Positions 23,952 to 37,249 of a DNA stretch of 64,000 nt are shown here, one piece after another. Source of the stretch: Jaapia argillacea MUCL 33604. Taxonomy: Eukaryota; Basidiomycota; Agaricomycetes; Jaapiales; Jaapiaceae. The notes beneath the pieces are model-generated. The model was given only the letters and a program-made list of their open reading frames with translations. It had not been told where the DNA came from and searched no databases. The first letter of the stretch is position 1. Each line of letters begins with the position of its first letter. The stretch lies in contig KL197723.1 in NCBI GenBank assembly GCA_000697665.1, positions 242,448-306,447 of the forward strand. The letters run 5' to 3'. Made by a program: the position numbers and the translations under genes.

Positions 23952-25472
23952 TCAGTCATCAGTCACCTTGATGACAACCTTCCCAATGTGTTTCTGCGAC
24001 TTCAAGTATTCAAAGGCTTGACGGGCTTCATCAAACGCGAATACCCTATTCACCACCGGTTTCAAATTCTGTGCTGAAATCAGGCGATTCATGGATTCAA
24101 ATCTGCCGTTGACATGTTAGCCCTCAGCGCGCGACAAATTCCAATCTTAGACTGACTGTGTACGGGGACCGACCCCAATGCCCCGCATATACGAGGCCTT
24201 CCCGATCATGCTGTTGACGATATCGTCAACTTGCTTGGGCTAGACAGGAATCGCCCAGAGGGAAAGATGTGAGGAGCAGTTGCATTGCTAAGAGACGTGG
24301 ATGTACCCCAGTTAACACACCAATGACATGGATCCATCCACCCGAGCGAACAGATTTCATTGACTTGGGCAACGTGCCAGCTCCGCCTACCTGGAAAAAG
24401 TTAGGGTTGATTGTCGCTGGGGTAGATGGTCCGAAGACAGCACACCTCTAAGACGTGATCCACACCCCAACCACCGGTCTATCCAACGGGGACGCGTTAG
24501 GCTAGTTAATACAAACCCGTCAACACGACTAACTGACTCACAAGTTTCAAAACTTCTTCATCCCATTCGGGAGTCCTCACATAATTGATGCAAAATTTCG
24601 CACCCATCTTCTCTGCGACTTTCAATTTCTCGTCTGAACTCGAAGTGACGAGAACAGTTGCACCCGAAGCGATGGCAAATTGGAGGCCGAACATCGAGAC
24701 TCCCCCGGTGCCAAGTATGAGGACGGTCTCTCCTGCCTTCAGAGGAGAGACAGGACCGACGAGAGCGTTGTATGCTGTCACACCTGCACATGGGAGGGTG
24801 GAGGCTTCTTGGTAGGATAGGTGATCGGGAACGCGGACAAGAGACTGTGAGGATATGTGTTCAACTAGTAAATTCACGGCTCCAGTGCCTGTCATAGCGC
24901 TTACTCACATGAGCAGGAAAGTTCCGATATCGGGCAAGCACACCGTCAACTGCTCCTCCTAACACACTCTTTCGATGTTCAGGCGTGATGTCCCCAAAAA
25001 CATGATCCATACAGAAGTTAGCACAAACACGGTCGCCTTGTTTCCAACACTTCACGTCTTCCCCGATAGCGACGACTTCACCTGCCATGTCTGAGCATGG
25101 TACGAGGTTGGGTTTGAGTCTGTTGAGTGACGGCCTACTTAGAATGGGGGGGGGGAGAAGAAGATATGTGAAGCCTACTGGAAGGGGTAGTGGCCTGAGG
25201 TGATTGCAATGTCACGGTACTGAGGGAAGGAATGTCAAGGGGGACGTGAAAAGTGAGGAGGAGCGACGTACATTTAGGGAAACGGCATGGATCCTTACAA
25301 GGACTTCGTTGGCTTTCAAAGGGGCGAGAGGAGCCTCTTGGACGTTTAGGTTATAAATGCCATCTGTCTATAGGCTCACGTTGTAGAATGACGCAAACAC
25401 AGGTATTGACAACTGAGCACGTACATTGGAGAGGAAGTATTGCAGCGTAGACAAAGGATTTTGACTTGTCAT
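23952..25472 (-). CDS. Medium-chain dehydrogenase/reductase, paralogue of 8944-10495
   Basis: An NAD(P)-dependent MDR superfamily enzyme of the quinone-reductase type, about 345 residues. Exons begin MTSQNPLSTLQYFLSN (25472-25425) and continue DGIYNLNVQEAPLAPLKANE, VSLNYRDIAITSGHYPFQ, LVPCSDMAGEVVAIGEDV. Next come the hinge [20 protein letters not shown], the Rossmann motif VLILGTGGVSMFGLQFA, VDHVLEVGGAGTLPKSM, GWIHVIGVLTG, and the last exon FESMNRLISAQNLKP to HIGKVVIKVTDD. All splice joins were followed and keep the frame, so the gene looks functional. It differs from its paralogue in the region after GWIHVIG (PKQVDDIVNSMIGKASYMRG). It is tail to tail with the ornithine aminotransferase gene; the neighbours give no clue to the substrate. 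Confidence 0.87.
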
Positions 25473-28400
25473 TGCGCAGAGGAGCTGGATATGGCCTTCA
25501 TCGGAAATGAAGTTTATATAGTATCGACGAAGATAAATGTCTAAGCCAGCAATTGCTTACACCCGGTCCTCGCGCGAAAAGCAGAGCGCTTCTCCGGGGA
25601 AATGGGCTTCACACAAACACTCAAAGCAGCTGTAAGGTGGTCCAGTTGGTCGAGTATTGATTGTCTCTTCCAGTCGCCGGCAAGCTACCCAGCGGCAAGA
25701 TTATTGTCGCAACTCCGAGCGGACCGTCGTAGCCTGCCCTAAACCACTCCGTATTTTTTCACATCGATCTGCAGAGCTCATATCCCTCTGTCAACACCGA
25801 CATTACAATGCCAAGAATAACGCAAGTACTCACTAGCATACTCCCTCCATCACCTGCTCCTCCTCACACTTCCTCCCCCGAATAGAACGAGATAAGACGT
25901 TTCTGAACCCAATATTTGAAGATCTCGTGGACAGCTGGGCCATGCGCAGCTTACTGTACCCTCGATATTCACTCCGCTTTCGACGTTCCATGCGATGGCG
26001 GAGTTGCTAATGCGAGGGAAGATCAATGCATACATGCGCGATGGCATCAGTTCTGTGGCTCTCTGGATGAGGGGAGAGTTCACCTTGCTCGATGACTCAC
26101 AATTATTTTAGTACAGATTGATCATAAATTGTTCGCTTATATCGCTCTACCTTGGAAGTTCATGGCTAGAATAGAATGTTCATCTCCCAGAGGTTCGTGA
26201 GGGGACAAAGTAGTCAAGTTTCAAGAAAAGTGCACAGCAAAGCTTGTGGGAAGTTCGAAGGAAGCAGGCAATCAGCCCATCACGATCCTCGACATATCCA
26301 TCACCCAACAACTAATTCTATCCAGTTGTCCTTCGTCGCCTCAGTATATCAATGACCTCGACGATTTTCGCGCATGTGGACCCCGCGTCTCCGACGAATC
26401 TCGGTCCCCAGACTCAGAGGCTTTATCTTTTGTGTTCCCTGTGTCCAGGGCTAGTGTAACCTCGACCTGCTGTTCAACCCAGAACTCTGCGACGCGACGG
26501 CTCTCCATGTCTGTGATCGAAGATTATTGTTCAAGATGAATTCGTTGATGATCATCCCTCGCCGAGAGCTGCTCTGCACGATCACGATCGTACGCATGGT
26601 GGAGGATTGTCTGGACCTCAGCGCATCCACACGACGCACGTGATCGTAGATTCAATGCATCGGCGATGCCATTGTGGAGAGGCGCCCCTGGGAGGAGAGG
26701 TCGCGTAGACCCGGGCGACAGTCACCTCAGGTACGCCATTTACCTTTAGGCTTTGCATCCAGTCCTGAATATTTTGATGAGAAGCATCCGGGTGAGAAGT
26801 ATCCTTATGTCAACTCAGTACACATCAATGCATCGTCACTTGTGAGGACGTCCATTCATCCACATTCCGTATTCGCCTGGGTACAAAATGATGGCTCAAG
26901 CTCCCGCCAGGATTTTCGATTTGCTCCTACATTCTGGAAGAAAACGAAAGAGCATACACTGACTCCGAATGGCCCCGTCACGTTCGCTATTTGTTTCCAG
27001 CGTACATAGGACCGGAACTAACCCTGCAGACAAGTAGCCTGACAAGACCTCTACCCTTAATGGAACTCCCACTGGACAATCTACCACCAAGTATATGCTG
27101 CGGCACCCACGAAGCCCGACTTCGCTCCACGAAACTCGCGAGGATCTACCGCAAGGACCTACTTCTGGAAACGATCACTAGTTCTTACCTCTGGAGGACT
27201 CCTGGTACTCGTGGTTAGTCATCCTGGCGTATGTCAGCTCCTCCGAGCCTCTCATCACTCTTTCCCAATCGTTCTGATGTCCCGACTTTGTAGGTTGTGA
27301 ACGTTCTCCTTTTCTCCGGACGCCATTATGAGGTTTAGCGTTGATGATTGTCAGCTGGGTAGGTACGCGTAAAATTTTCGCCCCTCACGCGTCCCATTGA
27401 ATCTCGGTCATCTGAAATTCTAATTCGTTGTTCATATCCTCCAGACTGCACGCGCACACCGGACCCGATACCTTCAGCAACCTCTTCCAGCCATTTCTCC
27501 TGCCGTTCAACCAGGCGCTATTGGTGACCGGTGAGCCTAGATTCACAGCTCATTCAACTCAAGCGCTGATTCCACGGGGATCGGACCGCATGGTTCAGTG
27601 TCACCTCCCAGGTTGCAATTGGGGTTATGGATATCGTCCGCCATGCATAACGACTTTCAAATTTGAAAGCTACGCGATGCCTTTTCGAACGCTTGTCTAC
27701 TCCACTTGCCCGTTTTGTGGAATGGCTCACATGCGGGGAGAGTTCATGGATATGAGTACATTAAAGTTAGTCTTGGTTCGAGGCAGTTGCGTCTCCTGCT
27801 CCACCCACTACCCAGGGCTATCCTTGTTGCAGCAGGATCTGATGCGTTGGCCACTCTACAAGCGACACTATGCCTCTTTGAACTGGGGGACATCGATGTC
27901 CACCCCACATCTTCTGATTGCTACGCTATTCTACACTCCGCGACGCCCGTATCTTGTATCGTTTGTGTCCTCATTTTCTTCGAATTCGTTCTGATTGTCA
28001 ATCATGTCCAGATCAGATGGCTTCCCCACTTTTAACCGCGGAACTCGGGACCGACATTAGCCTCCTTTCTTTGATCGTTCTTTGGGTCAAGCTTGACACT
28101 CCGCGTCCTGAAAGCTGTTAACGGCCAACGCCATCAAATTTGAAATTGATTGTTCCTGTCTTGAGGCCTTCAGGATGCAGTTGAGGTAGTTGACCCCGAA
28201 GGATATCCCGAGTTTGTTACGATGATACTACTGGCTCGGTCAGCAACTTTTCAGGCAAGTACGTATGACTGTCTAGGTTCTCTCGAAATGGATTGACGCC
28301 GTTGGAATCTCAGTTCTAAATGTAGAGTGCTCGAGCGTTCTATCCGAGTGTTATACTCAAAAGTGAAGTTTACGCCCGTGTACGAAAGAATTCCGACCCC

Positions 28401-31400
28401 TCGTGACCACCTAGCCCGCTGTCTTCACCACTTTGCTGCTCATTACTTATATTCAAGGTGCGAAATTCAATCCCCGCGAACTTGCCCAGCTGAGGCGGCT
28501 AGATAACCCCTTTCTCACTGATCTGAACGCCAACAGGCATCGCTCAGCAGTCATTTCCCCGCAGGACAAATCCATCCTCTGGTTCCCAATACAATATTTC
28601 AAACCCGAGTCCCCCGATCGGGTGTTACCCACATCATGGCCCCAAAGTGTAGATCTCTGGGTTATACTTTTCGCTGCGTAGTATGTTTGCGGACCCTTTC
28701 TTCTCTCCACAAACCGTTGGAATAGGGTCTCAAAGGGTCTGAAACGCAGGATGGAGGTCGATTCCGCCGATCTAGGTTCCGCGGTAATGCCCGCTTGTTC
28801 AAGTCATGGTTACGGTTCACATACCAAACCTGGCGTTTGCCCCGATTGCAAGTCGGGGCTTTCTTGACCGTTTCTTGTTCATCTTGCAGCGATGAATGAC
28901 GTGAGCTCTCGCGACGATTTTCCGAGGTTTGTAGTCGGCTGAGGACTTTTTCGTTGCAGAATATGGCTCGGAGGAAACAACGCGGCAGTTAGCATCGCTT
29001 ATTTGGCCCACATCGTCATGTTGCGCCACAGAACAATCAAACCGGTTGCAACCAGAGTAGTTTGGGTAGGATAATATCCCTGTCCTCATTCAAATTCACA
29101 CTCTGGAGTTCCCTATCAGATCAGCGGACCATTCAACCTCAAGCGATTGCTCCCATCGCTTTGCTCGCTGAGGTAATGGCGGATAACCGGTCCTAAACTC
29201 ACAAGCAGTTTTCACAAAATTCCAACCAGACATAGTGGCCGTCAGCGAAGTTAGTCCTCAAGTTATGACGCCTCCTCCACCTTCCTGTCGATCTTCTTTT
29301 TTGCACGTTAATCTTTGATCGCCTAACGATAGTGCGTACGATCCCGGATTTCGGACCCGAGCCCCATCTAGATTCAGCCATATCTAACCCTTGTCAACTT
29401 GTCCCGCCGGCGCGTCCATTCAGCGTGCATTTGATTCCCCGTCGTGATTAAACGTCGCAAGTGCAGGTCCAAGAAGCACCCGAAGCGTAGCATCAAGCTG
29501 GGAACGTTGGTTTCTAGGCCTCCATATCTTCCATGTGTGGTTCCTCTACATATCCGCTGGGTGCAGATTGATGATGGCATAGTGTCCGAAAGCAGAAATG
29601 GTTTTCCCAAATTTGCTCTTGCCTGATTATCATGGCTAACCTGGTGCCTCGAAGGTGGAATCATTCGGGGTTTCGCTGTCTCCAGTACAACTTGCCTTGC
29701 CGTTATGTCAACTCTGGGTTGCTTGGTGCCGGACCTCCTACCTCCGACTCTCGTGTCACGGCCAATTCGACTTGATAGCCATCTATCCTCTGAATCTGTC
29801 ACTGCATGTTATTGCGTTGCCTCAAGTGCGTCCACAAGTCGCGGTCGTTCCATATGGTTCCGATCTCTTGAATCTCGACTGATTACAGGTTCAAGAGCAC
29901 ACTGAGCTCCAATCAACCTTCGCATGTGATCTAGAATCCGGGACATGTTCCTTGCAACCACAACGCTCCGGCTTCCTTCGATATATGCTCTCGCAACAGT
30001 TGTTGCGACATTCGCCGTTGTTTCCAGGGTCCTCCCTCGGCGTTGAAGCCCCAAGGTTGACCCAAGTTGACCCACCGGCATTCCTCCAAGCTTCATTCCT
30101 GCTGCGAGCGGCGAGCCCGTCTGGTATGATCTTTGCTTATTGTCTTCGACTATACCTGGATCTTTGTGAAACCGGTGTTGCCCGTGATGGACTTGCATAC
30201 TGTCTCTCCGCGACGTATTACTCGGGACTCCTTTAGTAGTTAGCCTGCACCGCTGGCCATGAATCTGAAAGCTGGTGCTCGGCGTTGAACAGGGGTTTTT
30301 GTGCTTGCTTTTCTTGGTCGACCATTCAATTCTCAAGTGCGACAGTAAAATCCACTCTCATTGCCTAGCGTAGCAGACACGGCTTCCCCACAACACGATG
30401 GCGGGGAACGGATTCCCCTGCAGCGAATTTACACATCCCTGAAACTCGATCGGCCAAACCCCCACCCATCTGGACTGCATTGGACTTTGCAAATATTCTG
30501 TGTCTACCTGTGATTCACGCAAGTAGCCGTTGGGTGCTCCTTCTTCCCGTCGTACAAGCCTTCCTTCCGCTTGGCGAATACTTTGGTCCCCTGGTCTTTT
30601 CAGATGACAATCCTCTTCGTCGTTCCGTTGCGCCTCATCCCTCGGCTGTCCTTGGCGCTCTCCTATCTCTTCTTCCGATATTTTCACATTTATCTGGCCC
30701 AGCCGCCAGTTGATTTCGATTCCCCATCCCAGGTCCCAACATTGTTATCCCCTCACAACATTCTCGGGCCCAAATCTCCCTGGCTTCCCAACCATTCACC
30801 TGCTAGTCACCTTGATCAGACCTGGCGAAACGTTCCATTACGTTAAGTCTGGCAACACATTGTTCCAGTTCTTGTCCCCGCACCCTACATACTGGTATCA
30901 GGTGAAGCTTGAGTCGCCAGCATACTGGTTACCCCCAGCCATCAGCCTTGCCGCCAGCTGTGATCGCGAGGAGCCGGACCAATCGCGGATCATTCCACCA
31001 CATAATACTGCATCTGTCCTGTGATTCAGGCCGCCATGAAAACTCGTGTTCAGCGCCCCCAGCTGGAAGACTCGATAGCTTATCGGTATATTTGCCTCCT
31101 CCCGAACTCATTTGCCAGGAAGCTCAAACCCTATCGTCCATCTATTGAGTTCCGGCATCGATCCACATGTTTCCTGGTCCTATCCTGCTCATCCGCAATG
31201 AGCATGCGGCTTTGGGCATGATTGATCCATTGGTGATTGTGTGGACCGCCTGGCGCCGTCATGGGCTCTACTCGCTGTCGATCAATCCAGCATTTCCTTT
31301 TCGAATTTCACACTCACGTTCTTGGATGTGATCGACATCTCTTGACTGCTTCTGGGATATCTGATAATGGAAAACCCGGGACCCTGGTGGCTGCTTCTTT

Positions 31401-33078
31401 CACCCCCGACTGACCCAGCATAGACAAACTCGCGGGGTATCTTCATGCCTTTTGGTTAGTATCCCGGGGGCGGGCGTCTTGAAACTAGACGTGCTCGACA
31501 AATTCCGATATGAAGAGACACAAGGTCGGCTTGTCGAGTCTGGTCCGAGCATTGTCCCAACCTCCTTACCCCATTGCGACTGGTCGCTCATTTACTTCTA
31601 GACGTCTACGCGTGATGCTCGACAGCTCCTTGCTCTGCGCGTCTCGGAACCAATTCGCCGCACCGCTCTCTAAATTAGTGACCGGAGGGTGCGCATACCC
31701 ACGTTCTCCTGAATTTACAGTATCCTCCAGCCGCCTCTTCCCAGCGTCCGGGCATCTTCCCCACCCCGAACGTCTTCCCCATGACCCCATCCCGAACCAT
31801 CCCCATCAGTTGGAAGCTAACCCGCGGCATTGTGCCTTCACCGTTTGACGGATCCCCAGCATTCTGGCTTATCTGGATTGTTGCATGGCGCGTGACTCTT
31901 AATTCGACCTCTCGCTTTCCGAACACTACTGTCCACATCTATTCTGCCTCATTCAAGTCGTCATTTGTAGATCCAGGTGTAATCAATATTATCGAACCGC
32001 CCTTATATTTCGATCCTCGATCCTCGGACCATTCGGACCCAATACCCTGACCTTCTTATTCCCTCATTCTACACGTACCTCACGTAGATCTCGCAACTTG
32101 ACTGAGTTTGGTAGCCTTTAGCGGAGGATTTGTTAAGCACCGGTGCTCGTCCACTTCTAAACCTTTCTTGGGCAGCCTGGGCATTATTTCTGGTGTACAG
32201 ATGACGGACACTGCGGCCGCATTCCGTATAATCGTGTGGCCAGTTGCAGGGTCAGTACAGCCAGGTCCGAGGGCATGCGTGCCTTTCACTGGTCGAGGAT
32301 ATCGGACCGCCCATGCGCAGCTTAGACGTATAGCTACGTCAAGTAATATCAGGGCATGGCAGTGACCATACGAGTGCTGAAGTACTCGATATACGAGATA
32401 CAGGTGTGTTCTGCACGATGTATGTGGCTATTCCATCGGGCCTACAGCTCCCGTGCGCTCACAGTGCGAGTTTCGGATCCCTTCTTTGTTGCCGAAGGTC
32501 ATTGTCGAGCATCGTGGCTTGGTGTAAGTGACGGCATTATCTCTGGACTCTGAGCTTCGTCGACTTTCATTTTGCACCTGCTCAGCGAGTGCGGAATAGT
32601 TATGTCACGCCGTTCCCACCCGCAACTTTTCGTGAGTGTTGCCTTAGTGTGCCTTCGGGTCCGTAGCAGATCAATCCTTGCGGAATCAGTGTGATCCGGA
32701 GTACTTGGCCCGAAAAGGTACTAGCGGAAGCAAATCTGGCTCAGATCTGACTTTTGGGAAGCTGCCGGGGTTCGATCATAGATCTCGATCACATCTTCTT
32801 GCCAACTTCGACTTCGGATTGTGTCAGCGCAAGGGAAACCGCGTCGAGTGAATAATGTTCTAAAAGCACCCAAGGGGGCAATAGCAATCATATCGCGTCG
32901 TAAACGAACCGAAATCTGGCATGGGAATCATGTATGTACCACTAAAAAACTAAATATGATAGGGATCCCGACCAAACGAGCAAAAAGTAAAAGATCATGA
33001 AACCTGGGAACAGTCAGATTCAGGTACGCGAACAGTCACCATGGCATGCTTACCTTTGTGTTCTCCCACAACGTCAGA
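25473..33078. other. Gene-poor 7.6-kb region
   Basis: I found no gene I can support. Short open frames occur on both strands (for example about 27428-27994, 30571-31024 on the plus strand and 29809-30336 on the minus strand), but none has a conserved motif, and the splice-site pattern that marks real genes elsewhere in the window is missing. I saw no reverse transcriptase, integrase or transposase motif, no long terminal repeats and no terminal inverted repeats, although a comparison of the region with itself could not be run. Base composition resembles the surroundings. It is either a very old, eroded transposon cluster or plain intergenic DNA. Confidence 0.4.
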
Positions 33079-33918
33079 TCATGTCTTGACGATGACGCGC
33101 TTCGTATGCTTCCCAGCTCGCCTCCTCTCGGCATGGGGTATCGGACGTCGCCACGATTCGTCTGGATCATCTGACTGAGATTCCGACTTGGGCGGCGAAT
33201 CATTAGATGAGCGGGATGAATTCGAGTGAGAGGATGGCGGTGGGAGAGCGTGAGGGGGCTGGGACATGTGAGAATAGGGTGAAGTGGGCTGTATAGGGAT
33301 CGGTGCTCCTCGGGGAGCAACTCGAGGGATCGATGCGGCGGAGGGTTGCTGGTGTGCGTAGGGACCAGGGGCGATTGAGGACTGCGGATGAGGACTTTGA
33401 CCTGCAGGCCACCCACGAGGAGGCTGGTGCGATACTGTCGGATACTTTCCCCTTCCCTGCACATCAACCATCTCGGAGTCCTGGACGTCGAGCTCTACCT
33501 GAACTCGAACAATCTCCTTCCCTTTCTGCGCAAAATAGGCGCGTTCCTGTCGTTGAAAGTATCCACTCGTAGATTCCATGAAGTTAGGCGGAGGTGGGGG
33601 GGGGAACATCGCCATGAGATCGTGGCCTGTGGGGGGAGGAGGGTATATTCTAGGACCTAGATTGGCATTACTCGAGAGATCGACATCTGTAGTGTATCGG
33701 TGAGGAATAGACTTGCGACGAAGCGACGAGCAAAATTCACCTCGCAAGGAACTAGGGGATAAAGGTCTTCGAGGTCGAGAAGACATAGAGGAGGGAGGAG
33801 AGGGCATTGTGGAGGAACTCTTGCCCGTAGATGGTGGGGACCTCATGGGCGGGGATGGTGAGATGCTGGATGAGCTACCTGTGGTAACCGATGCCGGGCG
33901 AAGCTGATAGCTAGACAT
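33079..33918 (-). CDS. Proline/serine-rich protein, uncharacterised
   Basis: A single-exon frame of 279 residues. Reading upstream of 33918 the frame stays open to a TTG at 33969, but the first ATG is at 33918 (MSSYQLRPASVTTG), with a TATATAAG box about 75 bp upstream, so I chose that start. Residues 1-75 are Ser/Pro-rich. A more conserved-looking core follows at about residues 80-140: RYTTDVDLSSNANLGPRIYP, PPPPTGHDLMAMFPPPPPPN, then SGYFQRQERAYFAQKGKEIV and RVQVELDV. The C-terminal half is again Pro/Ser/Gln-rich and ends in a basic patch (HAERRRAGKHTKRVIVKT). I do not know the family. The basic tail suggests a nuclear or nucleic-acid role, but this is a guess. The isolated position between gene-poor stretches is notable. 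Confidence 0.65.
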   Translation of the reverse strand: MSSYQLRPASVTTGSSSSISPSPPMRSPPSTGKSSSTMPSPPSSMSSRPRRPLSPSSLRGEFCSSLRRKSIPHRYTTDVDLSSNANLGPRIYPPPPTGHDLMAMFPPPPPPNFMESTSGYFQRQERAYFAQKGKEIVRVQVELDVQDSEMVDVQGRGKYPTVSHQPPRGWPAGQSPHPQSSIAPGPYAHQQPSAASIPRVAPRGAPIPIQPTSPYSHMSQPPHALPPPSSHSNSSRSSNDSPPKSESQSDDPDESWRRPIPHAERRRAGKHTKRVIVKT

Positions 33919-33991
33919 GTTGGCAGAAGGTGGGAGCCTGGGTAAGACGGGAGAGTGATAACGTCGCAACGATCCAAGAATGCCGTCGTCG

Positions 33992-33999
33992 CTTATATA
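33992..33999 (-). promoter_or_regulatory. Candidate TATA box of the Pro/Ser-rich gene
   Basis: The minus strand reads TATATAAG about 75 bp upstream of the ATG at 33918, a normal distance for a fungal core promoter. Confidence 0.45.
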
Positions 34000-36077
34000 C
34001 CAGTGGATTAGGCGCGGGGACAGTAAATCGTCACGAGATGTTCTGAGAACCCCGGGGAAGCTGGATTGTTAGAATTAATAAATAAGTACCATCCTGCATC
34101 CACGCTGACGCTGATTTGGCAGAGACAAGGCTATTCCCGACATAGGACCGTGAAAATGGCAAGGCATTACGTGCCCCGATATGAGACGTGGATGAAGGTA
34201 ACCGAGGTGAAAGAGCTGTCTGGTCGTTGAGCCTCATGGCAACAGCATCTGGAGCTCGTTTGACAAGCTTTGTTCGGTGCTTGACAGAATGTGCTCAAAT
34301 GGGTAGCCATCCTGCTGGAATTTGGCGTTGGCTTCCCCTGAGATTTATCTGACTACCTGAGCATGCCGGCCATTACGGCGATTCTTTCTACCTCGAAACG
34401 CCCCTACACTTCCTGATCCATGACATCGCCGGTGCCTAGTTGCCCAAACTGTCTTTCACATCACCGACAACGATCGACGGAGCGAAGATTTCATATCTCA
34501 GCCTATCTGGGCGCCGAATGCTTCTCTTCCCAGTGAAAGAACGCTGCCTTTGTGTTCTTCCCTTCCCCTTATAGCACCGACCCATGTTCTCTTTTTGCGA
34601 GTCCAATCTACATACATTCTGCACAAATGCTATCATGGAGTGCGGCGAGCATCCGCACACGTTGTTTTCCAGTTCAAGTCCAGCCCAGTGATTTCCATCA
34701 CATGTGAAGCCCAGTACCTGCTTCTCGCCATGCTATCTCGTCAGTTGTTGGTATTTACAACATGATCGATTCCCGATCTGACACTAACAAACTCACCGTC
34801 AATCACCGTTCGTGGGTCCGAGGGGGGGCTGTGGTGATCATGATCCCGTCGCACATGAGCGTCTGACGTCCTCCTAGCGGAGCAGACCTTGCGCAGTTAG
34901 TAGTGTCCCTTCACCTCCATCTGAACCCTCATCTCCGTCATATATTCCATTTAATTGGATCCCTGTCTTCAAGTGTATATACCATAAAGCAATAGAACCG
35001 TGCCAAAGTGACTGCCGTCGGATGTCACCGCGCCACGTTTTCTGTATATCTTGATCCATCCCGCTCGGAACAAGCGAAACTGATCTTAGAGTACTTTTTA
35101 CCGCAGATCCGTATGATCTACAGCGATGGAAACGGACGAATCCATTGCTAACTCGAACTTCGCCGTTAACTCGTCTCCCTGCTCTCCAGCAACACGCGTT
35201 TATCAGACTCATCGTGCGGAGATGACATGATGATGGACTGATCTTGTCATCGAAACTATAACGCCCGCAGCAACGCGTTTTTCATCATTCAAATCAACCC
35301 CATCGACAACAAAACTTGTAGCTGGGCCGTCCATCGACGCATCCCTGGGTCGGCCAAACTTACAGGCGCGTTTCACTCTGTTTCAGTCTTGTTTCCCAAC
35401 GTTTCCTAGCCGACCGACGAATTCTTGCGTCGGCACTGCCGAACATCTTGCGTGCCACAACCTTTGATGCGTTCAAACGGATATCTTGAGCACTGTTGGC
35501 CGATGCGACCCGAAATTCGCCCGAGGTATGGGGAAAACAAGAGTCGACGAGCTCTGGATCCTGACCACGATGCGCATTGAAGAGGGCCAACCATCAAGAT
35601 CACCATTGTCCAAACTTCTCGCATAGACCGTGGCCTCCCATCTGGAGGTGGATGGGGATTGGCCAGAGAAACTTGAAAACGCTCTACACGAGATACTTTC
35701 CGAGGTGATCCACTCCTTTCCACGACAGAATCACAGCTCTTGGGCGGGCCGGTGGGTAGATCATGCCGGCAGCCTCCTGGCTCGAGATACAGCGCGTCCA
35801 TACATACATTGTACCCGTCTCTATAATCCTTACGGAACTCTGAACCGTCTCCTCCCTGTTGGCTTCCCGACCCTGACAATCGTGGTCCGGTCCTATTGTG
35901 CTCCATGCCAACAATGAGCTTACTAGTAGAGGGAATATCCGCTTCATAGCGCAACTGGCTCATTTGATTGGATACGGCTAATGAAGACTGAAAACGGCGA
36001 GTCAGTTGTATGATATGATCAATCCACACTTAAAATGACATGAGAGCGGCGAGCTTCACGCACGTTTGGAGATATCA
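34000..36077. other. Intergenic, no supported gene
   Basis: About 2 kb with no recognisable gene. The longest open frame is on the minus strand at 35406-36029. It has no motif, no upstream ATG at its left limit and unusual composition, and I do not call it. A short minus-strand frame at 35684-35947 starts with a signal-peptide-like MKRIFPLLVSSLLAWS but continues into undistinguished sequence. Confidence 0.4.
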
Positions 36078-37120
36078 TCACCCCATCGTGGTCGTCGCCT
36101 TCTTCTTCTTCTTCCGTTTTTTGGTCTGATCACCGCTCGTTAACACATCGCCTGCTGCAACTACGGCACCGCCCAACTCGTCTTCCCGTTCTCTCTTGGA
36201 AGACTTCGGAATCATTTCGCTCCCTTCACCTTCTTCCCGAATTGAATTTGTGGGTTTGAGGCGGTGTTGCATTAAGGGATTCGCGGGGGCATCCACACCA
36301 GAAGGTTTGAGGAATGTAGGAGGGCCGGAGTCGCCTCGTGCCCCGGAAGGGTACACTGCATGACGTAGAGATGAAGGACCGGGACGGCGCATGTCTGTAC
36401 CAACGTTAACCTCTTCGTGAATAAGGATCTTTGATGATTTGGATTGCTCGATTGACGTGGTGGTCATCTTCTTGATATCCTTTCTATCCTTGAAAGTCGT
36501 ACCCATTGAACCCGAGATGGTGACCGGTCGCTTGGATGTTTTGGACCAGTCAGAACCACGGCCTCCCTTCTCGTCACCAGAATCTGGTGGAGGTTCGGTA
36601 GGAACATAGATCTGATAGGAATATTGCCGGGCCGGGGGGTATGTAAATGGGATGCAGGCACTGGTGGAATGAAACTTTGCGTACCTCTTCTACGACTTCT
36701 TGACCGCGGGCATTGAAGCTTCGCCTACCCTTTGGCTTCGCGGGGGCTTGACCAGAGACGGGAGCCGACTGGATTGGAGATGAGGCAGTGCCATCGGATG
36801 GTGAAGGGAACAAGAAAGGGATATATGATGGCTCATGCGTTACGTCTGGTCTAAAACACCGTCGATCACACGACAAGAAATGTAATTCAAATTTACCAAG
36901 TGCCCAGCCAGACGAGAAACTGAGAGACTTCTCTCACTCACCCTAGCTGAGAACTCGAACCAATTTCCCAAGCCTCTTTCACCTCTCTCGAAACTTCCCA
37001 CTCTGATTCATCCTTCACTTGTGCCTGTTCGATCTCGACTTGGGCTAGATGTTTCGCCCTTTGGGCGTTTTGCATGAAACGGAGGCTGAGAGTGCCATTG
37101 CTGAGGGCTTTGGTCGACAT
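36078..37120 (-). CDS. MPP6-like exosome-associated protein (M-phase phosphoprotein 6 family)
   Basis: MPP6 proteins bind Rrp6 and the nuclear RNA exosome and help recruit the Mtr4 helicase during RNA processing and decay. Three exons (37120-36943, 36845-36685, 36611-36078) join in frame to 290 residues. Family-like blocks: the N-terminal LSLRFMQNAQRAK (compare the family's LSKNLLRMKFMQ), EPSYIPFLFP in the middle, and KGRRSFNARGQEVVEE matching the family's R-x-SFxGFNPE block. The rest is charged and disordered: RPVTISGSMG, MRRPGPSSLRH, LKPTNS, and a C-terminal Lys run (KKRKKKKK) that could be a nuclear localisation signal. It is longer than animal or yeast MPP6 because of these spacers. The blocks are short, so the name is probable rather than certain. 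Confidence 0.65.
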
Positions 37121-37249
37121 GGAGGGAGGTTACTCGAGGCTAGGTACTTGAGCAGCCGAAGCTAGCGAAAGAAGGAGAGGCGACGGAAGATGCCGAGTCT
37201 CGATTTAGAAGCTGTGGCTGAAGTCCGACTACATGACTCTGTGTATAAC

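Noticed and set aside
27428-27994. Plus-strand open frame of 188 codons with a CPFCG pair
   Set aside because: Tempting as a zinc-ribbon gene, but there is only one Cys pair, no second half, no splice sites and no recognisable homology.
28839-28859. Short inverted repeat GCCCCGA-TTGCAAG-TCGGGGC
   Set aside because: A 7-bp stem is expected by chance in 64 kb; no gene or element boundary is near.
25473-33078. LTR retrotransposon or DNA transposon
   Set aside because: No reverse transcriptase, integrase, DDE transposase, long terminal repeat or terminal inverted repeat could be read; not called without a self-comparison.
33918-33969. Longer N-terminus for the Pro/Ser-rich gene
   Set aside because: The upstream codon is TTG; the first ATG and the TATA-box spacing fit 33918.
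35406-36029. Minus-strand open frame of 207 codons
   Set aside because: The left limit is a GTG, not ATG; composition is rich in Arg/Gly/Ser and no motif or intron pattern supports it.
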